Assembly: GCA_902564535.1 (NCBI GenBank)
Contig: CACFBG010000001.1
Coordinates: 144,564 to 208,563, forward strand
DNA length: 64,000 bases
Reading direction: 5' to 3'
From: an uncultured Prochlorococcus sp.
Lineage (GTDB): Bacteria > Cyanobacteriota > Cyanobacteriia > PCC-6307 > Cyanobiaceae
In this document: positions 44,447 through 53,336 of the stretch, one piece after another
Layout: the number at the start of each line of letters is the position of its first letter
How positions within the stretch are numbered: the first letter of the stretch is position 1
The notes under the pieces: model-generated
Databases searched by the model: none
Seen by the model: only the letters and a program-made list of their open reading frames with translations
Told to the model about the DNA's origin: nothing
Made by a program: the position numbers and the translations under genes

Positions 44447-46435
44447 ATGACTCAGGCTTTTAATGAATCAAAAAATAATTGGAATACCCAGCTAGGCAAA
44501 ATTAGAAGACTGGCTCAACCATTTTTCCTTCCCCTCGACCAAGTTGAAGGTTGGAAATTTATTTGGTTACTCATATGCTTAATTTTTTGTGTTGGGGGTC
44601 TTGTCTTAGTTGCGTTAACAGGAATTGTTGAACTTCTCCAACAATTCCAACCAGAATTAACTGAGAAATATTTATTTGGTGTTGTTAAAACCATTCAATA
44701 TATATGGTCAACTTGGTGGGGATATTTATTCTCAGGACTATTTGTCTTAGGTTGCGGAAGTTTTTTTAGTCTTAGACAACAACTAAGGGGTAAAAGATGG
44801 TTGCATTGGTTAATGCTAGGAATCATAGTTCTTATGCTACTCGCAGTTAATGGTATTAATGCTGGTATTGGATTTATTGCAAGAGATTTAACCAATGCAT
44901 TAGTTGAAAAGCAGGAATCAGGTTTTTATAGAATATTAGGAATTTATGCTTGCTGCTTTATTGTTGCATTACCTATTAGGGTCTCACAAATATTTTTTAC
45001 ATATAAGTTAGGAATAATTTGGAGAGAATGGCTTTCCAATAGTCTGATTTCAGATTACTTAAATAATAAAGCTTATTATATTTTAAATCCAAATGACGAA
45101 GAGCAAACAGATGTGGATAATCCTGATCAACGTATTACTGATGACACAAGAGCATTTACTGGACAAAGTCTTCAATTTACACTGGGTATTTTTGATGCTC
45201 TTTTAACCTTTAGTCTAAATATCATTATCTTGTGGAGTATAAGTAAGACTTTAACTTTATCATTATTTGGATATGCAGCATTTGCTACAAGTATTCTATT
45301 AATTGCGGGAAGAAATCTTGTGAGAATAGATTTTGATCAATTAAGGTATGAAGCAGATTTTCGTTATGGATTAGTTCATATACGAGACAATGCAGAATCA
45401 ATAGCATTTTATGCAGGTGAAGATCCTGAAAAGAATGAAACTCAAAGGAGACTTAATGAAGTGGTACGCAACTTTAATCTTCTAATTATTTGGAGAGTAA
45501 TAATTGATGTTATGAGGAGATCAATTAATTATGCAGGTAATTTCTTTCCATATTTAATCATGGCAATACCATACTTTGCTGGTGAAATAGATTATGGGCG
45601 ATTTATACAAGCCAGTTTCGCATTCGGAATGGTAGAAGGATCATTATTTTTTATCGTGAATCAAATAGAAGAGTTGGCAAAATTTACTGCAGGTATTAGC
45701 AGGCTAGAAGGTTTTCAATCAAAAGTAGAACAAGTAAATAGAAATTCTAATAATAGACAAATAGTTAATACTGCTAAAAATAATTCCATTTTAGTTCGTA
45801 ATGCTGATTTATATCCTCCAGGTAGTAAAGATCCAATAATTAGCAAGCTTAATCTAAGTATTAATCAAAATGACAAATTACTAGTAGTTGGTCCTTCGGG
45901 ATGTGGAAAAACATCTTTACTAAGAATGATTAGTGGCTTATGGCAACCCCGTGAAGGCTTCATAGAGAGTCCTCAATTAGGTGAATTGTTATTCATACCT
46001 CAAAAGCCTTATATGCTTTTAGGGTCTCTTAGAGAGCAACTTTGCTACCCCACAGAAGAAAGTAAATTTGGGGATGATCAGCTAAGGTCAGTACTAGAAG
46101 AAGTTAATTTGAGTTCTTTATTAGATCGATATCCAGATCTTGATATCAAGCAAGATTGGCCAAGAATCCTTTCATTAGGAGAACAGCAAAGATTGGCTTT
46201 CGGTCGTCTTCTCTTAAATGGGCCAAGATTTGTAGTACTTGATGAAGCAACTAGTGCATTAGATGTGAAAACCGAGAAATATTTATATGAACTTCTCAAA
46301 AAGCGAGATTTAGCAGTAATAAGTGTTGGTCATCGTCCAACGCTTATAGACTTCCATACATCAGTTCTAGAACTCATTGGAGATGGCAGCTGGCGTCTCC
46401 TACCCAAAGAAAGCTACAAGTTTGAACCAAACTAA
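44447..46435 (+). CDS. ABC transporter of the SbmA/BacA (ABCD-like) type
   Basis: A 662-residue protein with a six-helix membrane half (about 30-430) of the SbmA_BacA/ABC_membrane_2 kind fused to an ATPase domain (about 450-650). Walker A is GPSGCGKTSLL and the signature region LSLGEQQRLAFGRLLL replaces the canonical LSGGQ, as usual for this group. Relatives carry vitamin B12, peptides or long-chain acyl-CoA. The actual substrate is unknown. An hli gene follows after 9 nt and may be co-transcribed. Confidence 0.88.
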   Translation: MTQAFNESKNNWNTQLGKIRRLAQPFFLPLDQVEGWKFIWLLICLIFCVGGLVLVALTGIVELLQQFQPELTEKYLFGVVKTIQYIWSTWWGYLFSGLFVLGCGSFFSLRQQLRGKRWLHWLMLGIIVLMLLAVNGINAGIGFIARDLTNALVEKQESGFYRILGIYACCFIVALPIRVSQIFFTYKLGIIWREWLSNSLISDYLNNKAYYILNPNDEEQTDVDNPDQRITDDTRAFTGQSLQFTLGIFDALLTFSLNIIILWSISKTLTLSLFGYAAFATSILLIAGRNLVRIDFDQLRYEADFRYGLVHIRDNAESIAFYAGEDPEKNETQRRLNEVVRNFNLLIIWRVIIDVMRRSINYAGNFFPYLIMAIPYFAGEIDYGRFIQASFAFGMVEGSLFFIVNQIEELAKFTAGISRLEGFQSKVEQVNRNSNNRQIVNTAKNNSILVRNADLYPPGSKDPIISKLNLSINQNDKLLVVGPSGCGKTSLLRMISGLWQPREGFIESPQLGELLFIPQKPYMLLGSLREQLCYPTEESKFGDDQLRSVLEEVNLSSLLDRYPDLDIKQDWPRILSLGEQQRLAFGRLLLNGPRFVVLDEATSALDVKTEKYLYELLKKRDLAVISVGHRPTLIDFHTSVLELIGDGSWRLLPKESYKFEPN

Positions 46436-46444
46436 ACTAGTTTC

Positions 46445-46699
46445 ATGAACCAAACAAATTCAGACCTCAAATTGGAACAAGACACAAGAGTGAGTGGATC
46501 CGCAGAGACACTCTCTCAAGACAATGAAGAGATTGAGGCTCCTAGTGCAACCACTAACGAAATTCCTGATTTTGGTTGGAGTAGCTATGCCGAAAGAATA
46601 AATGGAAGATTTGCCATGATTGGTTTCTTTGCAATTCTTCTGGTTGAATTATTTTCCCAAAAAGCCTCCTTCTTAGAGTGGGCAGGCTTATTAAATTAA
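46445..46699 (+). CDS. hli: High-light-inducible protein with N-terminal extension
   Basis: An 84-residue Hli protein: an acidic, Ser/Thr-rich N-terminal part of about 40 residues, then FGWSSYAERINGRFAMIGFFAILLVELFS with the ERINGRFAMIGF chlorophyll-binding helix. It sits 9 nt after the ABC transporter, which is unusual for an hli gene. The stop overlaps the convergent lipoprotein gene by 4 nt. Thylakoid photoprotection is the family role. Confidence 0.9.
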   Translation: MNQTNSDLKLEQDTRVSGSAETLSQDNEEIEAPSATTNEIPDFGWSSYAERINGRFAMIGFFAILLVELFSQKASFLEWAGLLN

Positions 46700-47208
46700 A
46701 AGTAATTATCTAATTGAATAATATCTATCTTTGTTTTCCCATCTCTAAGAACTTGTATTGCTAAAGTTTTACCTGAAGCTGAAAGACTTAATTTCATAGG
46801 AACATCTTTTGAATCAAAATTAATTTGGCGTAAAAATCCATTTTTCCGAAAATAAATAAATAAATAATTTTCTCCATTTTCTTCTTCTATAAATGCAATT
46901 TTATTCGCATTAGAACTCATACTAACGCTGATAGGATTTCCTTTATTACTATTAATTCCAGGTAAAAATATTATTTTTTTACGATCTAGATCTATTAGCT
47001 CCATCCTTAGATTACCTTTATATTGAACTATTGTGATTAAATATTTTTGCGAAATTTTTGGGTCTCTATAAGAAATTAAAGATCCAGCAAAAAAACTATT
47101 TAAGCTATAAATTGGAGTAACTTTTTGACTATAACACCCACTCAACAAGATTAATGGAATTAGATATATATATTTATTGATTAAAGAGTTTTTCATAATA
47201 AATTTCAT
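46696..47208 (-). CDS. TolB-like beta-propeller lipoprotein (second of a tandem pair)
   Basis: A 170-residue protein. The lipobox is LLSGC within a hydrophobic signal (about 7-25), so it is likely a lipoprotein. The rest has about two to three short WD40/TolB-type blades (ISVSMSSNANKIAFI, KLSLSASGKTLAIQV). It is 7 nt downstream of a related gene and shares its architecture, so the two probably arose by duplication. The role is unknown; envelope function is inferred from the signal. Confidence 0.75.
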   Translation of the reverse strand: MKFIMKNSLINKYIYLIPLILLSGCYSQKVTPIYSLNSFFAGSLISYRDPKISQKYLITIVQYKGNLRMELIDLDRKKIIFLPGINSNKGNPISVSMSSNANKIAFIEEENGENYLFIYFRKNGFLRQINFDSKDVPMKLSLSASGKTLAIQVLRDGKTKIDIIQLDNYF

Positions 47209-47215
47209 CTAAGTA

Positions 47216-47725
47216 TTATCTATCCTTTAGATTCTTTGATAAGTCAAGTTCTAATATCTTTGTTAAATCAAAAAATTGAAAAGATCTCTTACCATTAGCA
47301 TCGAATTGAATGACCAATTTACTTGCATCAGGAGCCAAGCTAACGCTTACAGGAGATAATGATCTAAATTGAGTAATCCTATGAAACTTTCCTGATAAAA
47401 GATCCTCTATTAAAACTATTCGCTTACCACCAATATCGCTAATCACTGCTATATATCGTCCATTCCAACTTAATGAAGGAGAAATATTATTCTTGTATCT
47501 AGATAAAAATCTTAAAGGTATAACCTTTCCAGTTCGTAAATCTTTTAACTGAACAAATTTATTTCCATTTTTATCAATTACAAACGCTAATTTTTCACCA
47601 TTTCCACTTAAGGCAGGGTCATTTTTAGAGTAATTAGATGAAAAATCCTTTATCCGATAATCGCTTGCTATGCAACTAGAAAGTAGTATGCAAAGTAAAA
47701 AGAAAATAGATTTGTATAGATTCAA
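47216..47725 (-). CDS. TolB-like beta-propeller lipoprotein (first of a tandem pair)
   Basis: A 169-residue lipoprotein with lipobox LLSSC near residue 18. Blades read DPALSGNGEKLAFVID (about 36-51), ISPSLSWNGRYIAVISD (about 82-98) and VSVSLAPDASKLVIQFD (about 127-143), the PxWSPDGxxIAF pattern of TolB repeats. Full TolB is about 430 residues, so this is only part of a propeller. It lies 3 nt after ycf66 stop, so a shared transcript is likely. Confidence 0.78.
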   Translation of the reverse strand: MNLYKSIFFLLCILLSSCIASDYRIKDFSSNYSKNDPALSGNGEKLAFVIDKNGNKFVQLKDLRTGKVIPLRFLSRYKNNISPSLSWNGRYIAVISDIGGKRIVLIEDLLSGKFHRITQFRSLSPVSVSLAPDASKLVIQFDANGKRSFQFFDLTKILELDLSKNLKDR

Positions 47726-47728
47726 ATT

Positions 47729-48697
47729 TTAATCATCAAATCTAGAGCTATTATCTCTAATCCTTGCACCTCTTCTCGGGGAAGGTCGAGAACTAGAAGA
47801 TGAAGGGCGAGATCGAAATTTATCTTCTTTAGCATTTAGGGCATCAAGATTATTATTTCTACTGGTATTAGACCTCTTATTTCTTGAACTTGGGTAAAAA
47901 GCAGCGTCTTCAGTTTTTCTTCCCATGACAGATTGATCTGAACTACGCAAATTCTGGGAAGAAGTCTTAGGCCTAGATGATGATGAATATTTCAAATCAT
48001 CATTGTTCAATCTCCTAGTATTAGAAGTTTCTTTATTGGAAATTGGCCTTGAACCTCTTCTTTGTTCTTGTCTAAAATTGCGCCTTTGCCCAAAATCAGA
48101 TGCTTGATCAAGCTCTTGATTCGAATTACCAAATCTAGCCATCCTTCTTTCAGACGTAGATTTTTGGTCCCAAGAATCACTATTAATATTTTTTGCAGTT
48201 CTTCGACTTTCAGCTGATTCAGGTATCGCTCTTCTAGAAATTCGTCTTTGGCTATAAACATCTCCTGATTCTTCTTCTAAAGAATATTCTCCTCCATCAA
48301 ATCTTCTCCTAGGCAAAGGAGATTCATCAAATTGATCGTACGCATCATCCCATCCTCTTCTCGTCGTTCCAGAGCCAAATCTTCCCGGTTCTGGGTTCTC
48401 ATCAAAATACGATGACCTCCTAGCCTGATCAGTGGCTATTCCCCTAAGGCGAACACTTTCATATGCAAAAAATACAGTTGTTCCAGCTAAGAGAAATTGA
48501 CCGAATTGCAAAATTGGATCCAACCTCCAACCCTGGAAGAAAAGAATTCCTCCACAAAGCAACCCGATAGCTGCAAAGAAAACATCGTAATCTCTAGCTA
48601 AAGCGGGCTTAAAAGAACGCAAGAAGTAAAGCCCTGCCCCACAAACGGCCAGAACGATACCTACAATGCTGGCCCAATTAAGACTGGCATTGACCAA
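47729..48697 (-). CDS. ycf66: Ycf66-family protein with long Arg/Ser-rich tail
   Basis: A 322-residue protein. The first about 90 residues are the Ycf66 domain with three hydrophobic segments (SIVGIVLAVCGAGLYFLRSF, FFAAIGLLCGGILFFQGW, FGQFLLAGTTVFFAYESV). The remaining about 230 residues are low-complexity Ser/Arg/Asn-rich sequence with many SRRxxx motifs. Ycf66 is found in cyanobacteria and some plastids; function unclear. It lies next to psbX, suggesting a thylakoid link. The tail is unlike any domain. Confidence 0.85.
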   Translation of the reverse strand: MVNASLNWASIVGIVLAVCGAGLYFLRSFKPALARDYDVFFAAIGLLCGGILFFQGWRLDPILQFGQFLLAGTTVFFAYESVRLRGIATDQARRSSYFDENPEPGRFGSGTTRRGWDDAYDQFDESPLPRRRFDGGEYSLEEESGDVYSQRRISRRAIPESAESRRTAKNINSDSWDQKSTSERRMARFGNSNQELDQASDFGQRRNFRQEQRRGSRPISNKETSNTRRLNNDDLKYSSSSRPKTSSQNLRSSDQSVMGRKTEDAAFYPSSRNKRSNTSRNNNLDALNAKEDKFRSRPSSSSSRPSPRRGARIRDNSSRFDD

Positions 48698-48780
48698 TGT
48701 TGTGCCCCCGTAAAAAACCTACTTAATGAGATTGTTAAGCAACCTCATTAATCTAAGTCTACGAAGTTAATGAAAGATGA

Positions 48781-48903
48781 CTAGCGTCCGCGTTCTAATG
48801 CATCTTTTTGACTAACCCAAATGAGAAGGATTGAAGCAGGAACAACGATTAAAACCGCTGCACCAACAAAGCTGAGCAAGGCATTTACAGCAGAGGGGGT
48901 CAT
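48781..48903 (-). CDS. psbX: Photosystem II protein X
   Basis: A 40-residue ORF absent from the track (ATG 48903, TAG 48781). It has MTPSAVNALLSF, one hydrophobic helix and the tail SQKDALERGR, which matches PsbX of other cyanobacteria. PsbX is a one-helix subunit of PSII near the quinone side. Gene order with ycf66 supports the assignment. Confidence 0.9.
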   Translation of the reverse strand: MTPSAVNALLSFVGAAVLIVVPASILLIWVSQKDALERGR

Positions 48904-48948
48904 GGCAGCCTTTCTAAAAATTCAAAAGCAAGACAATCTTAAAGATTA

Positions 48949-49299
48949 ATGGCCGCTTTATACGATGAAAGTATGAATGCTTTGAGCTTTGTGACTCCAC
49001 TCCTAATTCAATACCTCCCAATTATCAATTTTTTTCTTGGATTTCTTTTTACTGGACTGACTTTAGCCTTTTTGATGAGAATCGTTCTCACTTGGTACCC
49101 TCAAGTGGATCAATCCAAAGGGTTGTGGTTAATCGCAACAATTCCAACCGAGCCTTTTTTACAAATCACCAGAAAAGTTATTGCTCCAATCGGTGGTGTT
49201 GATATAACACCTGTGATATGGGTCGGTTTAATTAGTCTTGCAAGAGAGCTTTTAGTTGGGCAGCAAGGGATATTATCATTACTTTTATTAAAAGTTTAA
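48949..49299 (+). CDS. YGGT-family membrane protein
   Basis: A 116-residue protein with two hydrophobic spans and the family core RIVLTWYPQVDQSKGLW, then PTEPFLQITRKVIAPIGGVDITPVIW. YGGT proteins (YlmG in Gram-positives and plastids) take part in cell or nucleoid division and membrane assembly. The ATG at 48949 is used; Met8 is possible. Divergent from psbX with 45 nt between starts. Confidence 0.9.
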   Translation: MAALYDESMNALSFVTPLLIQYLPIINFFLGFLFTGLTLAFLMRIVLTWYPQVDQSKGLWLIATIPTEPFLQITRKVIAPIGGVDITPVIWVGLISLARELLVGQQGILSLLLLKV

Positions 49300-49319
49300 T
49301 TTATAAATCAAATCAAATT

Positions 49320-50669
49320 TTAAGGAAGCATTTCTTGCTCAACAAATTTGGTGTGAACATCTCCATTAATAAACTCTTCTCGTTCAAGAAGTTCAAGATG
49401 AAATTCAATTGTTGTTGGTATTCCTGTGACAGCACATTCATTTAAAGCTCTTTTCATTCGAGAAAGTGCTGACTCTCTATTATTACCCCAGACTATTAAT
49501 TTACCTATCAAGGAATCATAAAAAGGAGGTATGTCATATCCAGTGTAAACATGGCTATCTACTCTTACACCAGGACCTCCAGGAGGTAACCATCCAGTTA
49601 TTCTGCCTGGTGATGGCCGGAAATTATGTTTCGAATCCTCAGCATTTATTCTGCATTCAATAGCATGACCATTTAATTTTATATCTGACTGTTGAAAAGT
49701 GATTGGATCACCACCAGCAATACGAAGTTGTTCTGCTATTAAATCAATACCTGTAACCATTTCAGTCACAGGATGCTCTACCTGAATTCGTGTATTCATT
49801 TCCATAAAATAAAAATTACCGTTCCTATCTAAAAGAAATTCAACGGTTCCCGCGCCTTCATAATTAATACTTTTTGCAGCAGCAACAGCTGCCTCACCCA
49901 TTCTTAGTCGAAGATCATTGTCTAGAGCTGGGCTAGGAGATTCCTCCAATAATTTTTGGTGTCGTCGCTGAATAGAACAATCTCTTTCTCCTAAATGAAC
50001 AACATTGCCATGTCTATCTGCCAAAATCTGAACTTCTACATGGCGAGGGCGATCTATAAATTTCTCCATATAAAGACCTGCATTGCCGAAGGCAGCTTCA
50101 GCTTCGCCTTGGGCAGCCTTAAAAAGATTCTCCATTTGATCTGATTTTTGCACCAAGCGCATACCTCTCCCTCCTCCTCCAGCCGTTGCTTTAATCATTA
50201 CGGGATAAGACATCTCCTTCGCCAAAGCATCAGCTTCTTCAGGCCCAGATAACAAACCATTGCTTCCTGGAACAGTAGGAACACCCCCTTGCTCCATTGT
50301 CGCTTTAGCAGTTGATTTATCACCCATAGACCTAATCGCATGTGGCGAAGGTCCCACAAAAACTATTCCATGATCTCTACAAATTTCAGCAAAACGATCA
50401 TTTTCAGCAAGAAAACCATATCCAGGATGAATGGCATCTACTCCTCTTGAAGTAGCAGCAGCCAAAATGTTCGGAACATTTAGATAGCTTTTACTGCTAG
50501 GAGCATCCCCTACACATACGGCTTCATCAGCCAATTGAACATGCAGAGCATTGCGATCAACCGTGCTGTAGACAGCAACAGTGGAAATACCGACCTCCCT
50601 ACAACTCCGGAGAATTCGAAGGGCAATCTCCCCACGATTGGCTATTAAAAGCTTCCCTATAGCCATCAA
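49320..50669 (-). CDS. accC: Biotin carboxylase subunit of acetyl-CoA carboxylase
   Basis: ATP-dependent carboxylation of biotin on BCCP, the first step of fatty acid synthesis. Motifs: [17 protein letters not shown] (about 5-21), [15 protein letters not shown] (glycine-rich ATP loop, about 158-172), and [18 protein letters not shown] (about 285-302). Length of 449 residues is standard. No accB gene is adjacent. Confidence 0.96.
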   Translation of the reverse strand: MMAIGKLLIANRGEIALRILRSCREVGISTVAVYSTVDRNALHVQLADEAVCVGDAPSSKSYLNVPNILAAATSRGVDAIHPGYGFLAENDRFAEICRDHGIVFVGPSPHAIRSMGDKSTAKATMEQGGVPTVPGSNGLLSGPEEADALAKEMSYPVMIKATAGGGGRGMRLVQKSDQMENLFKAAQGEAEAAFGNAGLYMEKFIDRPRHVEVQILADRHGNVVHLGERDCSIQRRHQKLLEESPSPALDNDLRLRMGEAAVAAAKSINYEGAGTVEFLLDRNGNFYFMEMNTRIQVEHPVTEMVTGIDLIAEQLRIAGGDPITFQQSDIKLNGHAIECRINAEDSKHNFRPSPGRITGWLPPGGPGVRVDSHVYTGYDIPPFYDSLIGKLIVWGNNRESALSRMKRALNECAVTGIPTTIEFHLELLEREEFINGDVHTKFVEQEMLP

Positions 50670-50787
50670 GGATTATTCGTTCCTGGCGAGATAGTATCAG
50701 TCTTAGTATCCCTAGTAATTTGACTTTGAAAATAAGCTTGAACGTTATGATCAATTTTAACTAAGACAAAGATGCTTAGTTTCCCCC

Positions 50788-50869
50788 GCGGATGTGGTGG
50801 AATTGGTAGACACGCACGTTTGAGGGGCGTGTGGCTTCGGCCTTGCGAGTTCAAGTCTCGCCATCCGCA
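50788..50869 (+). tRNA. tRNA-Leu (GAG)
   Basis: An 82-nt type II tRNA. Acceptor stem GCGGATG pairs with CATCCGC. Anticodon stem CACGT pairs with GCGTG around the loop TTGAGGG, giving anticodon GAG at 50822-50824, reading CUC/CUU leucine codons. A variable arm GGCTTCGGCC-like and T-arm GCGAGTTCAAGTCTCGC follow, with discriminator A. CCA is not encoded. Confidence 0.95.
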
Positions 50870-50884
50870 TTAATTAATTCAAAT

Positions 50885-52186
50885 TTGAAATCGAGCACTC
50901 CTTTCCCTTATACAAAAGCGAATCTGGCAATAGTAATTGTCTCTAATGGGCCAGGAGAGCTATCTACATGGGTTAGGCCAATTGCAGAAAAACTTCATCA
51001 AGAATTATTGAATAAGACTCGATTAAAGGAAGCCAGCGTAAGCATCAGATTAATTTTAGTTCCATGCCCCAATGCTACTGGGCAAGAAAAACAAGTCGCT
51101 GAGCAATGGGGAATATTTGATCTAATTACTAAAGCTAATGATTTCTGGAAAGTTTTAATTAATCCAAAAAGTTTTTGTTCTTGGCCCAACGAAGGTCTCG
51201 TTCTTTTCTTAGGAGGAGACCAATTTTGGAGTGTTCTACTTTCGGCAAGATTAGGATATATAAATCTTACTTATGCAGAATGGATATCTAGATGGCCCCA
51301 ATGGAACCACAAAATTTTTGCAATGTCGTCAAAAGTAATAAACCGTGTCCCTAAAAAATATAGAAATAGATGCATGGTTGTTGGGGATTTAATGGCAGAT
51401 TTAAATCTGCCAATAGGTAATAGAAAAATACTTGCTAAAGGTTCATGGGTTGCATTATTACCAGGTTCAAAAAAAGCAAAACTCTCTGTAGGTGTACCTT
51501 TTATGCTCGAAGTCGCTGATCGTTTAAAAAGAAAGCTGCCAGAATGTAATTTCTTACTGCCTATTGCTCCAACTACCAATATAGAAGAAATTTGCCAATT
51601 AAGTAATGCTAGTAATCCTATAGCCACTCAATATGAATCTGAGATAAAAGAAGTGGTTAATCCAATTGAAAAATTAGAAATGAAAAAAATAATAACAAGT
51701 AATGGAACAGAGATCTTTTTAGAGGAAGAAAGTCCAGCCTATATTACATTAAGTCAATGCAATTTAGCCATAACAACAATTGGAGCAAATACCTCTGAAT
51801 TAGGTGCTTTAGGAGTGCCAATGTTGGTAATCGTGCCAACACAACATCTTCATGTAATGAAAGCTTGGGATGGATTCCTTGGTGTTCTTGCTAGGCTTCC
51901 TATCTTAAGCGCTATTTTGAGTTTTCTTATAGGGAAATGGAGATTGAGAAAAAATAATTCTTTAGCTTGGCCCAATATATCTGCAGGTAGAAAGATTGTT
52001 CCTGAAAAAGTAGGGAATATTATTCCTTCTGAAATTGCCAATGAAGCATTCGAATGGCTTACCTCTCCTCAAAGACTAAAGGGACAAAAAGATGATTTAC
52101 GTTCCTTAAGAGGTACTCCTGGAGCAGTCAAATTATTAACAAATGAAATTATTAAAATTGTTCTAACTTTATATAATAAAAATTAA
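50885..52186 (+). CDS. LpxB-related glycosyltransferase-like protein
   Basis: A protein of the cyanobacterial lipid-A-disaccharide synthase-related group (TIGR03492), probably a GT19/GT-B-like glycosyltransferase of unknown acceptor. It has AIVIVSNGPGELSTWVRPIAE near the N-terminus, WVALLPGSKKAKL (about 195 of the track frame), and a C-terminal ATTIGANTSELGALGVPMLVIVPTQHLHVMKAWDG typical of UDP-sugar binding. The track frame begins at 50831, inside the tRNA-Leu. The TTG at 50885 (codon 19 of the track frame) is the sensible start, 15 nt past the tRNA. Confidence 0.8.
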   Translation: MKSSTPFPYTKANLAIVIVSNGPGELSTWVRPIAEKLHQELLNKTRLKEASVSIRLILVPCPNATGQEKQVAEQWGIFDLITKANDFWKVLINPKSFCSWPNEGLVLFLGGDQFWSVLLSARLGYINLTYAEWISRWPQWNHKIFAMSSKVINRVPKKYRNRCMVVGDLMADLNLPIGNRKILAKGSWVALLPGSKKAKLSVGVPFMLEVADRLKRKLPECNFLLPIAPTTNIEEICQLSNASNPIATQYESEIKEVVNPIEKLEMKKIITSNGTEIFLEEESPAYITLSQCNLAITTIGANTSELGALGVPMLVIVPTQHLHVMKAWDGFLGVLARLPILSAILSFLIGKWRLRKNNSLAWPNISAGRKIVPEKVGNIIPSEIANEAFEWLTSPQRLKGQKDDLRSLRGTPGAVKLLTNEIIKIVLTLYNKN

Positions 52187-52214
52187 ATTGAGGGCAAAAT
52201 CTTATTGATTAATA

Positions 52215-53288
52215 TTACCAAGGATCTTCTATCTCATTTTGAATAGATTTCAATTCCGGATCAGTTTTTTCATTAAGCAATTCAGATTTTTTTTGGGGTT
52301 GTACTTTATAATCAACAGGTTCAACATCTAAAGGATCTCTAGAGTTACTAACAGGTCTTCTAGAAGCAGGTTTCGGAATAAATTCTGTTTCTTTTGAGAC
52401 TCCAACTAAATCCTCTTGAATGATTTTCTGATTTTGATAATCATCAATTCTATTGTCTTGATAATTCTCAGAATCGTCTATATATCTGCGCTCTCTAATG
52501 ATTTCTTCCCTATCTTCTAATTCAACATATTCCATTTCTTCTTCTACTTCTTCTTCAAGTAATTGATTAGTTGCAGGTTCAAGAATTCTTTGATTTTCTT
52601 CATTACTTTCTCCAGATGACAATTGATTTTCAACGGGTACAAGATTCATGCGATAACGCTCTCTTTCTTGTTCCTCCCAACTAGTTCCTCCAACTCCTAA
52701 TTTCTCTAGAAAGCCACTGTTAAGTTGTTTAAGTTTATCTTCAGCTCCCTCATAAACAATTATTCGATCTGCTCCACTGCTAACAATTTCGTCAACCGCA
52801 ATTTCCCATGTACTTAACACACCTTCTCCAAGCACAGGAACTCCTAAAGCACCCATTACTAACGTAGTTAATTCTCCGGTTTCAATATCAAAAGAAAAGC
52901 CCAGAACCCTTCCCAATTGCTGACCCGATTCAGTAATCACTTGACAATTAATGACTCGGCTAAATCTGTCTGGAGTGAAATTTTCACTTAAAGAGTCAAC
53001 CGAATCAACAAGAATGACATCACCTACCTGCCTTATTCGATCCAAAGGCATCCATCGGGGTAAGCCTGGAAGGAAGCGAGTTAAAGGGTTATCTCTTAGA
53101 CCTAACGCTACAACTTCACGATGATCAATATCTACTACCACTTCTCCAACCACACCTAAGCGTCGTCCTGTATCTCTCGTAATGACCTGTGTTCCCATTA
53201 ATTCCGATCGCAGCCATAATCGATCACTAGGAACAGGCTCTGGGGATTGGTTTTGAATTGGAGTATTTGTCAATCGTAAAAAAACCAA
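52215..53288 (-). CDS. PRC-barrel domain protein
   Basis: A 357-residue protein. Two PRC-barrel domains (about 22-105 and 107-190) show LMGTQVITRDTGRRLGVVGEVVVDIDHREVVALGL and VITESGQQLGRVLGFSFDIETGELTTLVMG. The C-terminal half is acidic, with Glu-rich runs (EEVEEEMEYVELEDREEI) and little structure. PRC-barrels bind RNA or proteins and act in 16S rRNA maturation or photosynthetic complexes. The role here is unknown. It lies between the LpxB-like gene and smc. Confidence 0.85.
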   Translation of the reverse strand: MVFLRLTNTPIQNQSPEPVPSDRLWLRSELMGTQVITRDTGRRLGVVGEVVVDIDHREVVALGLRDNPLTRFLPGLPRWMPLDRIRQVGDVILVDSVDSLSENFTPDRFSRVINCQVITESGQQLGRVLGFSFDIETGELTTLVMGALGVPVLGEGVLSTWEIAVDEIVSSGADRIIVYEGAEDKLKQLNSGFLEKLGVGGTSWEEQERERYRMNLVPVENQLSSGESNEENQRILEPATNQLLEEEVEEEMEYVELEDREEIIRERRYIDDSENYQDNRIDDYQNQKIIQEDLVGVSKETEFIPKPASRRPVSNSRDPLDVEPVDYKVQPQKKSELLNEKTDPELKSIQNEIEDPW

Positions 53289-53336
53289 CTTAAATGCTGT
53301 TGTCTCATTTTGACGTAATGAGTGTTTAGAAGCATC

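Noticed and set aside
48007-48261. 84-residue minus-strand ORF within ycf66
   Set aside because: It is an alternative frame of the low-complexity Arg/Ser tail and not a separate gene.
50666-50854. 62-residue minus-strand ORF over the tRNA-Leu
   Set aside because: It spans the tRNA gene; its peptide is not protein-like and its coding is explained by the RNA gene.
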